The notes beneath the pieces are model-generated. The model was not told the DNA's origin. It worked only from the letters and a program-made list of their open reading frames with translations, and made no database searches. From positions 930,001-994,000 of the forward strand of contig NZ_NSJB01000001.1 of assembly GCF_002285265.1 (NCBI RefSeq): DNA of 64,000 nt. The letters run 5' to 3'. The DNA is from Vandammella animalimorsus (GTDB lineage Bacteria; Pseudomonadota; Gammaproteobacteria; Burkholderiales; Burkholderiaceae_C). This document shows positions 1-10,656 of the stretch, one piece after another. Numbering within the stretch: position 1 is the stretch's first letter; each line of letters opens with the position of its first letter. The translations under genes were made by a program, and so were the position numbers.

Positions 1-969
1 CAGACCGCGATGGTCATTGGCCGCTTGCAGGTGCAGGTGGGCCAGAAAAGCCAACTCGGTTTTGCCCTCGCCCATCGGCGCCTCCACCAGCAACAAGGCC
101 GGGCCTTGCACGTCGCGCAACAAAGCATCACCCGCCTGCTGAAGTGGCCGCGCCTGCAAGCCCGGCCGTCCGGTCACGCGCGAGAGCAAGGCATTCAGAT
201 CTGTTGGTGTTTCCAGCAATCTGCGCGCCGTGTTCCAGTGGATATGCCGCAATGCCGTGTCTGCCAGCGTGCGTGCATGGGCGTAGTAGCTATCCAGATC
301 ATCGTGTCGCTCGCCAAGTGCAAACCACTCGGGATTGGAAGCAATCCAATCGGCCATGCTGGTCAGGCCCGCCAGCCAGTTCACGGCAGGCAATGGGATT
401 TCATCCGCAATGGGCGCGCCCTGCGGTGCCAACGTCTGCCAATAGGCATCGAAAATGACCTGCCGCGCCTGCGCCCATGCGCTCGGCTCCCCCTTGGGAC
501 GTGCGTCATGAATCTCTACGGGCGTGAAATGAAAACCGTGATGGGCGCTGATGGCTTGCAGCGCATGCCGCAGCCAAGCACGCTCGGCATCCACGGCATC
601 GGACAGGAGCTTGCGCAGCAAGGCGGCAGTGGCGCGGGAATGTTCGGTCACGCCGCAGGCATGCTGGGGAAAGGACAGGCCATTGGCCTGATCGGCGGCC
701 ATGCCTTGCGGCCACTTGGCCTGAAAGCCCGCCATCGCCTTGCCAAAATCATGCAGACCCGCCAAGGCGGCCAACCACCGTGCGCAGTGCTGACGAGGCA
801 GGCCGAATACCGCTGCCGCCCAATCCAGCGTGCGTACTGGCTCACGTACCAGCATCGCTTCGGCCACGGCGGCCACATCCAGCATATGCGCCAGCAGACC
901 GTGACCAGAAGGCTCCCCACTTTTGGCCCAGATCCAGCGGGCATAGGGTGGCAAATCGGAAAATTTCAC
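1..969 (-). CDS. cas3: CRISPR-associated helicase/nuclease Cas3, N-terminal part (cut by window edge)
   Basis: An open frame of 323 codons runs from a GTG at 969 to base 1 without a stop, so the 3' end lies outside the window. Cas3 is the nuclease-helicase recruited by type I Cascade to degrade target DNA. The N-terminus looks like a Cas3 HD nuclease: [12 protein letters not shown] near residue 22, the HD motif [12 protein letters not shown] near residue 72, [13 protein letters not shown], an SAHHGFHF histidine pair and [13 protein letters not shown] Walker A site, [12 protein letters not shown], follows near residue 297 and starts the helicase. No Shine-Dalgarno precedes the GTG and an in-frame stop lies just upstream, so no longer start is possible. 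A promoter ends about 17 nt before the GTG, implying a near-leaderless mRNA. The subtype cannot be set from this fragment. Family assignment is confident. Confidence 0.9.
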   Translation of the reverse strand, partial: MKFSDLPPYARWIWAKSGEPSGHGLLAHMLDVAAVAEAMLVREPVRTLDWAAAVFGLPRQHCARWLAALAGLHDFGKAMAGFQAKWPQGMAADQANGLSFPQHACGVTEHSRATAALLRKLLSDAVDAERAWLRHALQAISAHHGFHFTPVEIHDARPKGEPSAWAQARQVIFDAYWQTLAPQGAPIADEIPLPAVNWLAGLTSMADWIASNPEWFALGERHDDLDSYYAHARTLADTALRHIHWNTARRLLETPTDLNALLSRVTGRPGLQARPLQQAGDALLRDVQGPALLLVEAPMGEGKTELAFLAHLHLQAANDHRGL

Positions 970-986
970 GCAACAAAAAGAAACTA

Positions 987-1015
987 TTTATATCGAATGG
1001 TAATTTTAGGCACAA
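987..1015 (-). promoter_or_regulatory. Putative sigma-70 promoter for cas3
   Basis: On the minus strand TTGTGC (1015-1010) and TATAAA (992-987) are 17 bp apart. The -10 element matches consensus at 5 of 6 positions, the -35 at 3 of 6. The start point would fall roughly 10 nt before the cas3 GTG. The -35 element touches the U-tract of the typA terminator. Confidence 0.45.
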
Positions 1016-1040
1016 AAAAACGGGGGAATCCCCCCGTTTC
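1014..1040 (-). terminator. Intrinsic terminator after typA
   Basis: On the minus strand an ACGGGGG/CCCCCGT hairpin with a 4-nt loop is followed by a run of seven T. It lies 25 nt past the typA stop codon and ends the translation operon before cas3. Confidence 0.85.
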
Positions 1041-1065
1041 TACGACTGATCGGCAGTGAAAACCC

Positions 1066-2898
1066 TCACGCCAGCGCCGCATTCTTGGCGCGCTTGCGCT
1101 CGTGTTCCTTGAGGAAGCGCTTGCGCAGGCGGATGGAGCTGGGGGTGATTTCCACCAGTTCGTCGTCGTCGATGAATTCCACCGCGTATTCCAGCGTCAG
1201 CTCGATGGGCGGGGTGATCTTGATGGCGTCTTCCTTGCCGCTGACGCGGAAGTTGGTCAGTTGCTTGGTGCGCGTGGCGTTGACCACCAGGTCGTTGTCG
1301 CGGCTGTGGATGCCTACGATCATGCCCTCGTAGACCGGGTCGCCGGCCTTGACGAACATGCGGCCGCGGTCGTCGAGCTTGCCCAGCGCGTAGGTGATGA
1401 TTTCGCCGTCGTCCATGCTGATGAGCACGCCGTTCTTGCGCCCGCCGATCTCGCCGGCGTAGGGCTCGTAACCATCGAAGATGTTGGAGATCAGGCCGCT
1501 GCCGCGCGTGAGGTTGAGGAATTCGTTGGCAAAGCCGATCAGCCCGCGCGCGGGGATGCGGTATTCCAGCCGCACGCGGCCGCGCCCGTCGGGCTCCATG
1601 TTCACCAGCTCGCCCTTGCGCTCGCCCAGCGCCTGCATGACGCCGCCCTGGTGGCCTTCCTCGATGTCGGCGGTGACCAGCTCGTAAGGCTCGCATTGCT
1701 GCCCGTCGATCTCGCGGAACACCACGCGCGGCTTGGAGACGGCCAGCTCATAGCCTTCGCGGCGCATTTCTTCAAGCAGGATGGTCAGGTGCAGCTCGCC
1801 GCGGCCGGAGACTTCGAACACGCCGTCCTCGCCCGTTTCCTTCACGCGCAGCGCGACGTTGGAGCGCAGCTCTTTTTGCAGCCGGTCCCAGATCTGGCGG
1901 CTGGTGACGTACTTGCCCTCGCGCCCGGCCAGCGGGCTGGTGTTGACGCAGAAGTTCATGGTCAGCGTGGGCTCGTCGATCTTAAGCATGGGCAGCGGCT
2001 GGGGCTTGGCGATGTCGGTAATCGTCTCGCCGATGCCGATGTTCTCAATGCCGTTGACCAGCACGATTTCGCTGGGGCCGGCCTCGCTGGCCTGCACGCG
2101 GTCCAGCCCCTGGAAGGTCAGCACCTGGTTGACGCGACCTTTGTAGGTTTCGCCATCGGGGCCGCGCGCCACCAGCACGTCCTGGCCGGGCTTGAGCGTG
2201 CCCTGGGTGATGCGGCCCACGCCGATGCGGCCCACGAAGGTGGAGTAGTCCAGCGCGGAGATTTGCAGTTGCAGCGGCGCGCTGGCATCGCCCTGCACGG
2301 AGGGCACGTGCTTGAGGATGGTGTCGAACAGCGGGGCCATGTTCTCGCCCCATTTTTCGCCCGGCTCGCCCTCCTCCAGGCTGGCCCAGCCGTTGATGCC
2401 GCTGGCGTACACCACGGGGAAGTCCAGCTGCTCGTCGGTGGCGCCGAGCTTGTCGAACAAATCGAACGCGGCGTTGATGACCTTGTCCGGGTTGGCGCCG
2501 GGCTTGTCCACCTTGTTGACCACGACGATGGGTTTGAGCCCCAGGGCCAGCGCCTTTTTCGTCACGAAGCGCGTTTGCGGCATGGGGCCTTCCTGAGCGT
2601 CGATCAGCAGCACCACGCCATCGACCATGGACAGCGCGCGCTCAACCTCGCCACCAAAGTCCGCGTGGCCGGGCGTGTCCAGGATGTTGATGTGCGTGCC
2701 CTGCCAGTTCACGGCGCAGTTCTTGGCCAGGATGGTGATGCCGCGCTCGCGCTCGATGGCGTGGCTGTCCATCACCGTGTCCACGACTTTTTCATGGTCG
2801 GCGAAGGTGCCCGACTGGCGCAAAAGCTGGTCCACCATGGTGGTCTTGCCGTGGTCCACGTGGGCGATGATGGCGATGTTGCGGATTTCTTTGGTCAT
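1066..2898 (-). CDS. typA: Translational GTPase TypA/BipA
   Basis: Encodes a 610-residue ribosome-binding GTPase of the EF-G/LepA group that helps assemble the large ribosomal subunit and supports growth under stress and cold. The protein starts [20 protein letters not shown], with the G1 loop at residues 12-20, then [14 protein letters not shown] (G3) and NKVDKPGA (G4). EF-G-like domains III and V follow, then the BipA C-terminal domain. Length is close to the usual 600-615. A longer frame opens upstream to 3027, but the conserved family N-terminus fixes the start at 2898. It follows the macro-domain gene after a 71-bp gap and is closed by the hairpin at 1014-1040. Confidence 0.97.
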   Translation of the reverse strand: MTKEIRNIAIIAHVDHGKTTMVDQLLRQSGTFADHEKVVDTVMDSHAIERERGITILAKNCAVNWQGTHINILDTPGHADFGGEVERALSMVDGVVLLIDAQEGPMPQTRFVTKKALALGLKPIVVVNKVDKPGANPDKVINAAFDLFDKLGATDEQLDFPVVYASGINGWASLEEGEPGEKWGENMAPLFDTILKHVPSVQGDASAPLQLQISALDYSTFVGRIGVGRITQGTLKPGQDVLVARGPDGETYKGRVNQVLTFQGLDRVQASEAGPSEIVLVNGIENIGIGETITDIAKPQPLPMLKIDEPTLTMNFCVNTSPLAGREGKYVTSRQIWDRLQKELRSNVALRVKETGEDGVFEVSGRGELHLTILLEEMRREGYELAVSKPRVVFREIDGQQCEPYELVTADIEEGHQGGVMQALGERKGELVNMEPDGRGRVRLEYRIPARGLIGFANEFLNLTRGSGLISNIFDGYEPYAGEIGGRKNGVLISMDDGEIITYALGKLDDRGRMFVKAGDPVYEGMIVGIHSRDNDLVVNATRTKQLTNFRVSGKEDAIKITPPIELTLEYAVEFIDDDELVEITPSSIRLRKRFLKEHERKRAKNAALA

Positions 2899-2969
2899 AC
2901 AGGGTTTGTCAAAAGACTGATTTGAAAATGGATCGGCAGGGCGCGGCTTCTGGGCTTCTGAAAAGCTTT

Positions 2970-3476
2970 TCAGGGCGCGCCCAGCAAGGATTGGTACAGG
3001 GCCAGATCGGCCGGGCCGAAGCAGCAAAACAGCACTTGCTCCAGCCGCGCCAGATCGGGATGGCTTTGCACAGCCGCCACGGCCACGGGCGCGGCCAGCT
3101 CGGGCGGATAGCCATACACGCCCGTGCTAATGCAGGGAAATGCCAGGGTCTTGAGGCCGTGCTGCACGGCCAGATCCAGGCTGTTCACATAGCAGGCGCG
3201 CAGCAAATCCGCCTCGCCCTGCGCGCCACCGTGCCAGACGGGGCCGACGGTGTGGATGACATAGCGGCTGGGCAGGCGATAAGCCGCCGTGATCTTGGCC
3301 TGCCCCGTGGCGCAGCCTCCCAGCAGGCGGCATTGGGCCAACAGCTCGGGGCCAGCGGCGCGATGAATCGCCCCATCCACCCCGCCGCCGCCCAGCAGGC
3401 TGTGGTTGGCCGCGTTGACGATGGCATCCACGGCCAGGGTGGTGATGTCGGCCTGGAGGGCGCAAAGTTGGGTCAT
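2970..3476 (-). CDS. Macro-domain protein, probable O-acetyl-ADP-ribose deacetylase
   Basis: A 168-residue single macro domain of the YmdB/MacroD type, which binds ADP-ribose and usually hydrolyses O-acetyl-ADP-ribose or removes ADP-ribose from proteins. Visible are [20 protein letters not shown] (NAAN at residues 22-25 plus the glycine-rich loop) and ISTGVYGYP, which binds the diphosphate. The start is set by GAAGG about 6 nt upstream of ATG 3476; a TTG 18 nt further upstream is less likely. It lies 33 bp after the cold-shock/Excalibur gene and is likely co-transcribed between truB and typA, two genes that are often close together in relatives. Substrate cannot be judged from sequence. A lone accessory enzyme is more likely than half of a toxin-antitoxin pair, since no DarT-like partner adjoins it. 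Confidence 0.9.
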   Translation of the reverse strand: MTQLCALQADITTLAVDAIVNAANHSLLGGGGVDGAIHRAAGPELLAQCRLLGGCATGQAKITAAYRLPSRYVIHTVGPVWHGGAQGEADLLRACYVNSLDLAVQHGLKTLAFPCISTGVYGYPPELAAPVAVAAVQSHPDLARLEQVLFCCFGPADLALYQSLLGAP

Positions 3477-3509
3477 GGGCTTAACCTTCAACAAAACATA
3501 TCCAAAGCG

Positions 3510-4106
3510 TTACCGGCCACCACTGCACCATTGCGATTCGCAGGGAACGCCGTCGTTGTCACTGTCCATCTTTGTGCCCGGGCAGTTGTTGATAAAAAAT
3601 TTGGCCTCTTCACACGAGGTCATCTGCGAACAATGTGTGCGGCCATCGCACCGATAGACGGACGAAATGGCTTGCACAGGGGCTACAGGTGTACCGTTCG
3701 ACATCTGGCTCAGTTCTTGCCGATGCTGCCTTTCGCTCCATTCTTTCTTCACATACGGGTAAGCCACAGCAGCGCCAATCACCAGCAGCACAACCCCAAA
3801 CACGCTTCCAAGCCAAGATGTTGGTTTTCTGGCTTTTAAGCGCCTTCTTCGTGCATGAAGCTGCTTGTCCGCTTTGTCAGATCCAGTCTTGGGTCTATCC
3901 GGACAAAACAGGTTTTTGGCCTTCTTTTTGCCTTTTTCGTCAGTCACTACCTCAAACAACACACGCTCGCCCACCGCTGGCCGCCGCCCGCCCTTCGGGA
4001 ACTCGGAGATGTGCACGAAGACTTCTGCATCATCGTTGCCAAAAGCCTTGAGAAAGCCAAAGCCCCGTTCATCGTTCCAACGGGAAACAACACCTTCAAA
4101 CCGCAT
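3510..4106 (-). CDS. Cold-shock domain, transmembrane segment and Excalibur domain protein
   Basis: A 198-residue protein with three parts. Residues 1-68 are a cold-shock domain with the nucleic-acid-binding motifs RGFGFLK (14-20) and VFVHIS (29-34). A basic linker (ARRRRLKARK) leads to one membrane helix at about 97-117. Residues 150-198 are an Excalibur domain with paired cysteines and the calcium-binding-like loop DSDNDGVPCE (181-190). With the basic linker inside, the cold-shock domain would be cytoplasmic and the Excalibur domain periplasmic. AAGGAGGT seven nt before ATG 4106 gives an unusually strong ribosome-binding site, and it lies inside the end of truB. The genes overlap by 11 bp, so translation is probably coupled. 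Domain calls are confident; the role of the combination is unknown. Confidence 0.88.
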   Translation of the reverse strand: MRFEGVVSRWNDERGFGFLKAFGNDDAEVFVHISEFPKGGRRPAVGERVLFEVVTDEKGKKKAKNLFCPDRPKTGSDKADKQLHARRRRLKARKPTSWLGSVFGVVLLVIGAAVAYPYVKKEWSERQHRQELSQMSNGTPVAPVQAISSVYRCDGRTHCSQMTSCEEAKFFINNCPGTKMDSDNDGVPCESQWCSGGR

Positions 4107-5079
4107 CGTGACCTCCTTGTTGCACCAGCACTTGCGCGATTTCCACCGGGCTGAGCAAACGCATCGCAATCAACTCCCCCGCCTTGACTTGCGCCGTGCC
4201 CAGCAGGGCGCGGGGTTGCGCGCCAAACACGGCCACCTGCGGCGCGTCGGGCCAGGGGCCGCGGCGGCGCATGCCGCTCAAGAATCGGCCGGCGTCGTCA
4301 TGGCCCAGGGTGATCTGCGGCCAACCGTGCAGCAGAGTCTCAACGGGGTGCAGGGCTTGCAGGCGTTGCTCTTCGGGCAGGGCTTCGAGCTGCTCCAGCG
4401 TGATGGCATCCTGCACGTGCAGGCCGCCAGTGGCCACGCGGCGCAGCATGGTGAGGTGGCCGCCGCAGCCCAGGGCATTGCCAATGTCTTCGCCCAGGGT
4501 GCGGATGTAGGTGCCCTTGCTGCATTGCACGCGCAAATGCAGGTAGGGGTAGGGATGAGCGCCCTCGCCCGTCAGGGCGAAGTCCAGCAGCTCCAGGTCG
4601 TGGATGGTGACTGCGCGGGCTTCGCGCTCCACGCTTTGGCCCTCGCGGGCGTATTCGTACAGCGCCTTGCCGTCTTTTTTCAGCGCGCTGTGCATGGGCG
4701 GCACCTGGCGGATGGGGCCGGTGAAGTCGTCCAGCGTTTGCACCACATGCCCTGCGGTGCAGCTCACGGGGCGTTGCTGCAGCACCTCGCCTTCGGCATC
4801 GGCGGTGCGGGTGTTCACGCCCAGGCGCACGATGGTTTCGTAGGTTTTGTCGGCGTCGAGTTGCAGCTGGCTGAACTTGGTGGCCGCGCCAAAGCACAGC
4901 GGCAGCACGCCGCTGGCCAGCGGGTCGAGGGTGCCGGTGTGGCCGGCTTTTTCGGCGCGCAGCAACCATTTGGCTTTTTGCAAAGCCTGGTTGCTGGACA
5001 GGCCCAGCGGCTTATCGAGCAGCAACACCCCGTGTACAGGGCGGCGCTGCACCCTGGCACGGGATGGCGGCGCGGTCAT
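4096..5079 (-). CDS. truB: tRNA pseudouridine(55) synthase TruB
   Basis: A 327-residue enzyme that makes pseudouridine 55 in the T-loop of nearly all tRNAs and acts as a tRNA chaperone. Seen are [17 protein letters not shown], the catalytic block [19 protein letters not shown] (catalytic Asp within GTLDP), the [10 protein letters not shown] strand and [19 protein letters not shown]-terminal PUA-like region follows. Length fits the proteobacterial TruB I family. ATG 5079 overlaps the TGA of rbfA in an ATGA junction, so translation is coupled. Its 3' end carries the ribosome-binding site of the cold-shock/Excalibur gene. The longer frame open to 5505 is antisense-like read-through of rbfA in another frame. 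Confidence 0.97.
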   Translation of the reverse strand: MTAPPSRARVQRRPVHGVLLLDKPLGLSSNQALQKAKWLLRAEKAGHTGTLDPLASGVLPLCFGAATKFSQLQLDADKTYETIVRLGVNTRTADAEGEVLQQRPVSCTAGHVVQTLDDFTGPIRQVPPMHSALKKDGKALYEYAREGQSVEREARAVTIHDLELLDFALTGEGAHPYPYLHLRVQCSKGTYIRTLGEDIGNALGCGGHLTMLRRVATGGLHVQDAITLEQLEALPEEQRLQALHPVETLLHGWPQITLGHDDAGRFLSGMRRRGPWPDAPQVAVFGAQPRALLGTAQVKAGELIAMRLLSPVEIAQVLVQQGGHDAV

Positions 5080-5474
5080 TCGGTGGGGCCTTCTTCCTTG
5101 CCGCGCGATTCGACCGCCTTGGCGATCAAGGCGTTCATATCGGCCGCGCGCTCGGGCGTGCGGTCGAAGATGAAGTGCAGCGTGGGCACGGTGTGGATGT
5201 GCAGGCGCTTGAACAGGCCATTGCGCAAGAAGCCCGCCGCCTGGTTGAGGGCGGCCACGGATTCCTCCGGGTCGCCCACCAGCAGGCTGACATAGACTTT
5301 GGCATGGGCGTAGTCGGGCGTGACTTCCACGCTTTGGATGGTGACCATGCCCACGCGCGGGTCCTTGAGCTCGCGCGCAATCAGCTCGGCCAGATCGCGC
5401 TGGATCTGGTCGGCCACGCGGTAGCCGCGGTTGGGTCGGGATGCTTGTTTTCGCATGAGCACTGGCGCGGGCAT
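5076..5474 (-). CDS. rbfA: Ribosome-binding factor A
   Basis: A 132-residue 30S maturation factor with a KH-like fold that binds the 16S rRNA 5' region and is needed at low temperature. The core [20 protein letters not shown], the [13 protein letters not shown] strand and [13 protein letters not shown] are characteristic. ATG 5474 shares bases with the infB stop (TGATG). An internal ATG at 5456 begins [14 protein letters not shown] and is an equally plausible start by family comparison, since homologues often begin MRK or MARK. It is the fourth gene of the rimP-nusA-infB-rbfA-truB operon. Confidence 0.95.
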   Translation of the reverse strand: MPAPVLMRKQASRPNRGYRVADQIQRDLAELIARELKDPRVGMVTIQSVEVTPDYAHAKVYVSLLVGDPEESVAALNQAAGFLRNGLFKRLHIHTVPTLHFIFDRTPERAADMNALIAKAVESRGKEEGPTE

Positions 5475-8356
5475 CACAGCGTGCGCGCAATCTCCTTGAT
5501 GTCAAAGAATTCGAGCTGGTCGCCTTCCTTGATGTCGTTGTAGTTGCGCAGCTTGATACCGCACTCGAAGCCCTCGCGCACTTCCTTAACGTCTTCCTTG
5601 ATGCGGCGCAGCGATTCGATCTCGCCGGTGTAAACCACCACGTTGTCGCGCAGCAGGCGGAAGTGCGAGCTGCGGGTGACGAAGCCGCTGGTGATGTAGG
5701 AGCCGGCCACGGTGCCGATCTTGGAGGCCACGAACACGGTGCGGATCTCGGCCGTGCCGGTGACTTCCTCGCGCTGCTCGGGCGCCAGCATGCCGCTCAT
5801 GGCCGCCTTCAGCTCGTCCACGGCGTCGTAGATGATGTTGTAGTAGCGGATGTCCACATCGTTGGTCTCGGCCAGCTTGCGCGCGCCAGCATCGGCGCGC
5901 ACGTTGAAGCCGATGACGATGCCGCCCGAGGCAATGGCCAGGTTCACATCGCTTTCGCTGATGCCGCCCACGCCGGAGTACACCACCTGCACCTTGACTT
6001 CGTCGGTGCTGAGCTTGAGCAGCGACTGCGACAGCGCCTCCTGCGAGCCTTGCACGTCGGCCTTGATGAGGATGGGCAGGGTCTTGACCTCGCCGGCGGT
6101 CATGTCGGCAAACATGTTCTCCAGCTTGGCCGCCTGCTGCTTGGCCAGCTTGGTGTTGCGGAACTTGCCCGCGCGATAAGTGGCGATTTCGCGCGCGCGG
6201 CGCTCGTCGCTCATGACCATGAAATCGTCGCCGGCCAGCGGCACTTCGGTCAGGCCCTGGATTTCCACCGGGATCGAGGGGCCTGCGCTTTGCACGCGCG
6301 CGCCAGCCTCGTCCAGCATGGCGCGCACGCGGCCATAGGTCTGGCCGGCCAGCACCACGTCGCCCACCTTGAGCGTGCCCGACTGCACCAGCACCGTGGC
6401 CACGGGGCCGCGACCCTTGTCGAGCTGGGCCTCGATCACCAGGCCCTTGGCCATGGCCTCGACCGGGGCCTTGAGCTCCAGCACCTCGGCCTGCAACAGC
6501 ACGTTTTCCAGCAGCTCGTCGATGCCCATGCCGGTCTTGGAGGACACGGCAATGAAGGGCGAATCGCCGCCGTATTCCTCGGGCACGACCTCCTCGGCCA
6601 CGAGTTCGTTCTTGACCTTCTCGGGGTTGGCCTCGGGCTTGTCGGCCTTGGTGATGGCCACGACGATGGGCACCTTGGCGGCGCGGGCGTGCTTGATGGC
6701 CTCCTTGGTCTGGGGCATCACGCCATCATCGGCGGCCACGACCAGGATGACGATGTCGGTGGCCTGCGCGCCGCGGGCGCGCATGGCGGTAAACGCTTCG
6801 TGGCCCGGCGTATCCAGGAAGGAGACGATGCCGCGCGGCGTCTCGACGTGGTAGGCGCCGATGTGCTGCGTGATGCCGCCCGCCTCGCCAGAGGCAACCT
6901 TGGTGCGGCGGATGTAGTCCAGCAGCGAGGTCTTGCCGTGGTCCACGTGGCCCATGACGGTGACCACGGGCGCGCGCGGGTGCAGCTCGGCCTGGTATTG
7001 GCTGGCTTCGTCTTCGGTGAAGGCCTCGGGGTCGTCGAGCTGGGCCTGCACGGCGCGGTGGCCCATTTCCTCGACCACGATCATGGCCGTGTCCTGATCC
7101 AGCGGCTGGTTGATGGTGACCATCTGGCCCATCTTCATCAGCGCCTTGATGACCTCGGAGGCCTTGATGGCCATCTTGTGCGCCAGCTCGGCCACGGTGA
7201 TGGTCTCGGGCACGTGCACGTCCAGCACGCGGAACTCCTGCTGCACCGGCTCGGCGCGGCGATCGCGCGCATCGCGGCTGTCGCGCTTGCCTTTGGCGGA
7301 CTTGCCGCCAGCCTTCCAGCCGCTGGCGCCGCCGCGGCCCACGCCGCCGGTGGCGTCGCCCCGGGTCTTGATTTCCTTGCGGCGGCCGTCTTCAGAAGCC
7401 CAGCTGGAGGACAGATCCGAGGACTTGATTTCCTTGACCTTGCGGCCAGCGCCAGCGGCGCCCGTGCCAGTGGTTTTCTTCTTGTCGCCGGTGTCGGGCT
7501 TGGTCAGCGTGCCCTTTTTCGCCTCGGCCCCAGGGGCTGCGGCTTCCTCGGGCTTCTTGGCCACCAGCACCTTGCGCGGCGCGGACATCATGGCGCGGAT
7601 GGCCTCGGCCTCGGCCTGGGCCTTGCGGCGGCGCTCTTCCAGATCCTTGGCGCGGCGCGCCTCTTCGGCGGCGCGCTGCTGCGATTCTTCCTCGGCCTTG
7701 CGGCGCTGCTCCTGCTGCTCCTTGGCGCGCTGCTCGGCTTCGAGCTTTTGCTCCTGCAGGGCCTGCTCCTTCTCGGCAGCGGCGCGGGCTTTCTTCTCGG
7801 ATTCCTGGCGGGCGTAGGCGGCGGCGCGCTCTTCGGCTTCGCGCTCCTTGCGCTCGCGCTCTTCGCGGGCGGCGCGCTCACGCGCCAGGGCCTGCTCTTC
7901 CTCGCGCAGTTGCTCGGCCTCGCGGCGCGCCTGCTCTTCGCGGCGCAGCAGCTCGGCATCGGGCTGCGCAGGCGCAGCCGCCGGGGCATCGGCCGCTGGC
8001 GCTGCCGCAGTGGCCGCCGTTGCGGCAGCGGGAGCGGCGGCGGCTTCTGCCACTTCGTCGCGCTTGACGAAGGTGCGCTTCTTGCGCGTGACCACGTTGA
8101 TGGTGCGCGCCTTGCCGGTGGCATCGGACTGCTTGATGGCGCTGGTCGAGCGCTTGGTCAGCGTGATCTTCTTGCGCTCGCCCTCGGCATGGCCGGTGAC
8201 GCTTTGCAGATGCGCCAGGTACTGCTGCTTGTCGCCCTCGCTGATGGGGTCATCCACCGAGGTTTTCTGTACGCCAGCCTCCTTGAGGTGCTGCAGCACG
8301 GCTTCGGGGGTCTGCTTGATCTCAGCGGCGAATTCGGTAACGGTGTTGGTCGACAT
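5474..8356 (-). CDS. infB: Translation initiation factor IF-2
   Basis: A 960-residue GTPase that brings fMet-tRNA to the 30S subunit and promotes subunit joining. An N-terminal IF2_N domain ([18 protein letters not shown]) precedes an Ala/Glu/Arg-rich, largely coiled-coil linker at about residues 80-260. A second IF2_N motif follows, then the G domain with [16 protein letters not shown] near residue 470, DTPGHEAF and [11 protein letters not shown]-Tu-like domains II-IV end the protein. ATG 8356 matches the family start, with GGAGG 14 nt upstream. A GTG at 8386, overlapping the nusA stop in a GTGA junction, would add ten residues and cannot be excluded. It is the largest gene of the operon. 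Confidence 0.97.
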   Translation of the reverse strand: MSTNTVTEFAAEIKQTPEAVLQHLKEAGVQKTSVDDPISEGDKQQYLAHLQSVTGHAEGERKKITLTKRSTSAIKQSDATGKARTINVVTRKKRTFVKRDEVAEAAAAPAAATAATAAAPAADAPAAAPAQPDAELLRREEQARREAEQLREEEQALARERAAREERERKEREAEERAAAYARQESEKKARAAAEKEQALQEQKLEAEQRAKEQQEQRRKAEEESQQRAAEEARRAKDLEERRRKAQAEAEAIRAMMSAPRKVLVAKKPEEAAAPGAEAKKGTLTKPDTGDKKKTTGTGAAGAGRKVKEIKSSDLSSSWASEDGRRKEIKTRGDATGGVGRGGASGWKAGGKSAKGKRDSRDARDRRAEPVQQEFRVLDVHVPETITVAELAHKMAIKASEVIKALMKMGQMVTINQPLDQDTAMIVVEEMGHRAVQAQLDDPEAFTEDEASQYQAELHPRAPVVTVMGHVDHGKTSLLDYIRRTKVASGEAGGITQHIGAYHVETPRGIVSFLDTPGHEAFTAMRARGAQATDIVILVVAADDGVMPQTKEAIKHARAAKVPIVVAITKADKPEANPEKVKNELVAEEVVPEEYGGDSPFIAVSSKTGMGIDELLENVLLQAEVLELKAPVEAMAKGLVIEAQLDKGRGPVATVLVQSGTLKVGDVVLAGQTYGRVRAMLDEAGARVQSAGPSIPVEIQGLTEVPLAGDDFMVMSDERRAREIATYRAGKFRNTKLAKQQAAKLENMFADMTAGEVKTLPILIKADVQGSQEALSQSLLKLSTDEVKVQVVYSGVGGISESDVNLAIASGGIVIGFNVRADAGARKLAETNDVDIRYYNIIYDAVDELKAAMSGMLAPEQREEVTGTAEIRTVFVASKIGTVAGSYITSGFVTRSSHFRLLRDNVVVYTGEIESLRRIKEDVKEVREGFECGIKLRNYNDIKEGDQLEFFDIKEIARTL

Positions 8357-8382
8357 AAAACTGCTTTTGTCCTCCGTGATCT

Positions 8383-9891
8383 TCACGCCTGCTGGGCTTG
8401 TTCATCGTCGTTGTTGAACCAGTGGGCACGCGCCTGCATGATCAGCGCCGTGGCGGCCTCGGGCTCCAGGCCGCTGATTTCCACCAGCTCATCGGTGGCC
8501 AGATCGGCCAGGTCGTCGCGGCTGAGGATCTGGTTCTCGGCCAGCTTGGCCAGCAGCTCGCTGTCCAGGCCGGGCAATTCGCGCAAGTCCTGCGCCACCT
8601 GCGAGACGCTTTGCTCGCGCGCGATTTCCTGCGTCAGCAGCGCATCCTTGGCGCGCGCGCGCAGCTCGTTGACCGTGTCCTCGTCAAAGTCCTCGATCTC
8701 CAGCATTTCCTGCAGCGGCACGTAGGCCACTTCTTCCAGCGTGGTGAAGCCTTCGGCAATCAGCGTGTCGGCGATGTCCTGGTCCACGTCGAGCTTGCTC
8801 ATGAACAGCGCGCGGATCTGGCTGTCCTCGTTGGCCTGTTTCTCGGCCGACTCGTTCGGATCCATGATGTTGATCTTCCAGCCCGTCAGGTCCGAGGCCA
8901 GGCGCACGTTCTGCCCGCCGCGGCCAATGGCGTTGGCCAGGTTTTCCTCGTCCACCACCACGTCCATGGCGTGGGTCTCCTCGTCCACGTAGATGGACTG
9001 CACCTGCGCGGGCGAGAGCGCGCCGATGACGAACTCGGCCGGATCCTCGGACCAGAGCACCACGTCGATCTTCTCGCCAGCCAGCTCATTGGTCACGGCA
9101 TTGACGCGGCTGGCGCGCATGCCCACCGTGGTGCCGATGGGATCGACGCGCGGATGGTCGTGCGAGACCACGGCGATCTTGGCGCGAGAGCCCGCATCGC
9201 GCGCGCAGGACTTGATCTCCACCACGCCCTGGCCGATCTCGGGCACTTCGTTGCGAAACAGCTCGACCATGAACTCTGGCGCCGAGCGCGAGAGCTGGAT
9301 GGCCGGGCCGCGCAGCTCGGGGTTGACCTCCATGATCATGGCGCGCACGCGGTCGCCGCTGCGCAGGTTCTCCTTGGGGATCATCTGCGAGCGGCGCAGC
9401 CGCGCCTCGATGCGACCGCTCTCGACGATGGCGTCGCCGCTCTTGTCGATGCGCTTGATCGTGCCGGAAAAAATCTTCTGCCCGTGCGAGAGGAACTCGT
9501 TGAGCAGCATCTCGCGCTCGGCCTCGCGGATCTTTTGCAGGATGACCTGCTTGGCCGCCATGGCGCCGATGCGCCCGATGGGGATGGACTCGATCTGCTC
9601 CTCAATGTAGTCGCCCACCTGCAGCTGCGGGTCGCGCTCCTGCGCATCCATCAGCAGCTCCTCGGCCTCCGGGTTTTGCAGCCCGGCCTCGTCGGGCACG
9701 ACCAGCCAGCGGCGCATGGTTTCGTAGTCGCCGCTGTCGCGGTCGATGGCTACGCGGATCTCCACCTCATCCTTGTAGAGCTTCTTGGTGGCCTGCGCCA
9801 GCGCCAGCTCGATGGCGCCAAACACCACGTCGCGCTCGACGTTCTTCTCCAGCGAGATCGCATCGACCAGCATCAACAATTCGCGATTCAT
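8383..9891 (-). CDS. nusA: Transcription termination/antitermination factor NusA
   Basis: A 502-residue RNA polymerase-binding factor that controls pausing, intrinsic termination and rRNA antitermination. It has the N-terminal RNAP-binding domain ([18 protein letters not shown]), an S1 domain near residues 135-200 ([19 protein letters not shown]), two KH domains (the second ending [20 protein letters not shown]), and two C-terminal helix-hairpin-helix acidic repeats ([16 protein letters not shown] and [17 protein letters not shown]). Length fits the proteobacterial form. GGGAG upstream of ATG 9891 is a fair ribosome-binding site. NusA is a natural candidate to act on the terminator-like hairpin in the leader of its own operon. 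Confidence 0.98.
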   Translation of the reverse strand: MNRELLMLVDAISLEKNVERDVVFGAIELALAQATKKLYKDEVEIRVAIDRDSGDYETMRRWLVVPDEAGLQNPEAEELLMDAQERDPQLQVGDYIEEQIESIPIGRIGAMAAKQVILQKIREAEREMLLNEFLSHGQKIFSGTIKRIDKSGDAIVESGRIEARLRRSQMIPKENLRSGDRVRAMIMEVNPELRGPAIQLSRSAPEFMVELFRNEVPEIGQGVVEIKSCARDAGSRAKIAVVSHDHPRVDPIGTTVGMRASRVNAVTNELAGEKIDVVLWSEDPAEFVIGALSPAQVQSIYVDEETHAMDVVVDEENLANAIGRGGQNVRLASDLTGWKINIMDPNESAEKQANEDSQIRALFMSKLDVDQDIADTLIAEGFTTLEEVAYVPLQEMLEIEDFDEDTVNELRARAKDALLTQEIAREQSVSQVAQDLRELPGLDSELLAKLAENQILSRDDLADLATDELVEISGLEPEAATALIMQARAHWFNNDDEQAQQA

Positions 9892-10020
9892 AAAAACTCC
9901 CGCAAGCGCTCGGCCCGCTTCATCAACCCCTGTTGTGTTCCTCAATCCCTGAAGCCGCAGCCCAGCGGACTGCAACCATTGTCTGCGCGGCAGCGCCGCG
10001 TCCTGTGCGCACAGGGCCCA

Positions 10021-10656
10021 TCAGCGCCCCCAGGCTCCTGGCCCTTTGAAATTCACGATGGGCGCCAGCCGCACCTCCTTGACCTCATCGAGCGTGAAGC
10101 CCAGCGCCTGCGCCGGCGGCGGCACGTACTTCTTGCTGACCTTCTGGCCCGGCTTGCGCTCGGGCTCGTCGGTCCACACCACCTGCCACTGGCCAGGCTC
10201 CTGGCCGGCCTGCAACTGGCCGCGAAAACGCTTGCGGTTGGCGCTGACCTGGCCCTGCGCCGCCGCGCCAATGGGCTGCTTGAGCACCACGTCCACCACC
10301 TCGCCAGAGAAACGGCGCAGGTCCTGCTCATGGCGCAGCAGGCGGTCGATGCCGGGCGAGGAAACCTCCAGCCGGGCGTAGTCCACGCCCTCGACCTCCA
10401 GCGCAAACTGCAGCTGGCGCGTCACCACCTCGCAATCCTCGACCGTGATGGCCGCCAGGGGTGCGCCCGACTGCGCCGGCACACCCTGACCGAGCGCATC
10501 ATCAGACGCATCGGGCGCATCAGGCCCCGTCTGGGCCGGCTCCTGCCAGGGCACATCGATGGTCACGCGCAGCAAGCCGCCGGCGGAGCGTTCCACCTCC
10601 ACCAAATCAAACCCCAGACCGGCAACGGTCTGCTCCACCACTTGCTGCAATGCCAA
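10021..10656 (-). CDS. rimP: Ribosome maturation factor RimP
   Basis: A 211-residue 30S assembly factor and first gene of the nusA-infB operon. It shows MALQQVVEQTVAGLGFDLVE at the start, the VTIDVPW strand, VEGVDYARLEVSSPGIDRLL and a C-terminal SH3-like domain. Homologues have about 150-200 residues; the extra length here is an Asp/Ala/Pro-rich insert at about 37-67 and a longer tail. The start codon is TTG: the frame is closed by a TGA four codons upstream, no ATG fits, and GGGGCAGGGC precedes it. A rare start codon may keep RimP level low compared with the downstream genes. Confidence 0.95.
   Translation of the reverse strand: MALQQVVEQTVAGLGFDLVEVERSAGGLLRVTIDVPWQEPAQTGPDAPDASDDALGQGVPAQSGAPLAAITVEDCEVVTRQLQFALEVEGVDYARLEVSSPGIDRLLRHEQDLRRFSGEVVDVVLKQPIGAAAQGQVSANRKRFRGQLQAGQEPGQWQVVWTDEPERKPGQKVSKKYVPPPAQALGFTLDEVKEVRLAPIVNFKGPGAWGR

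Noticed and set aside
5663-8725. 1020-codon open frame opposite infB
   Set aside because: It is the antisense of a well-conserved IF-2 gene and shows no domain of its own.
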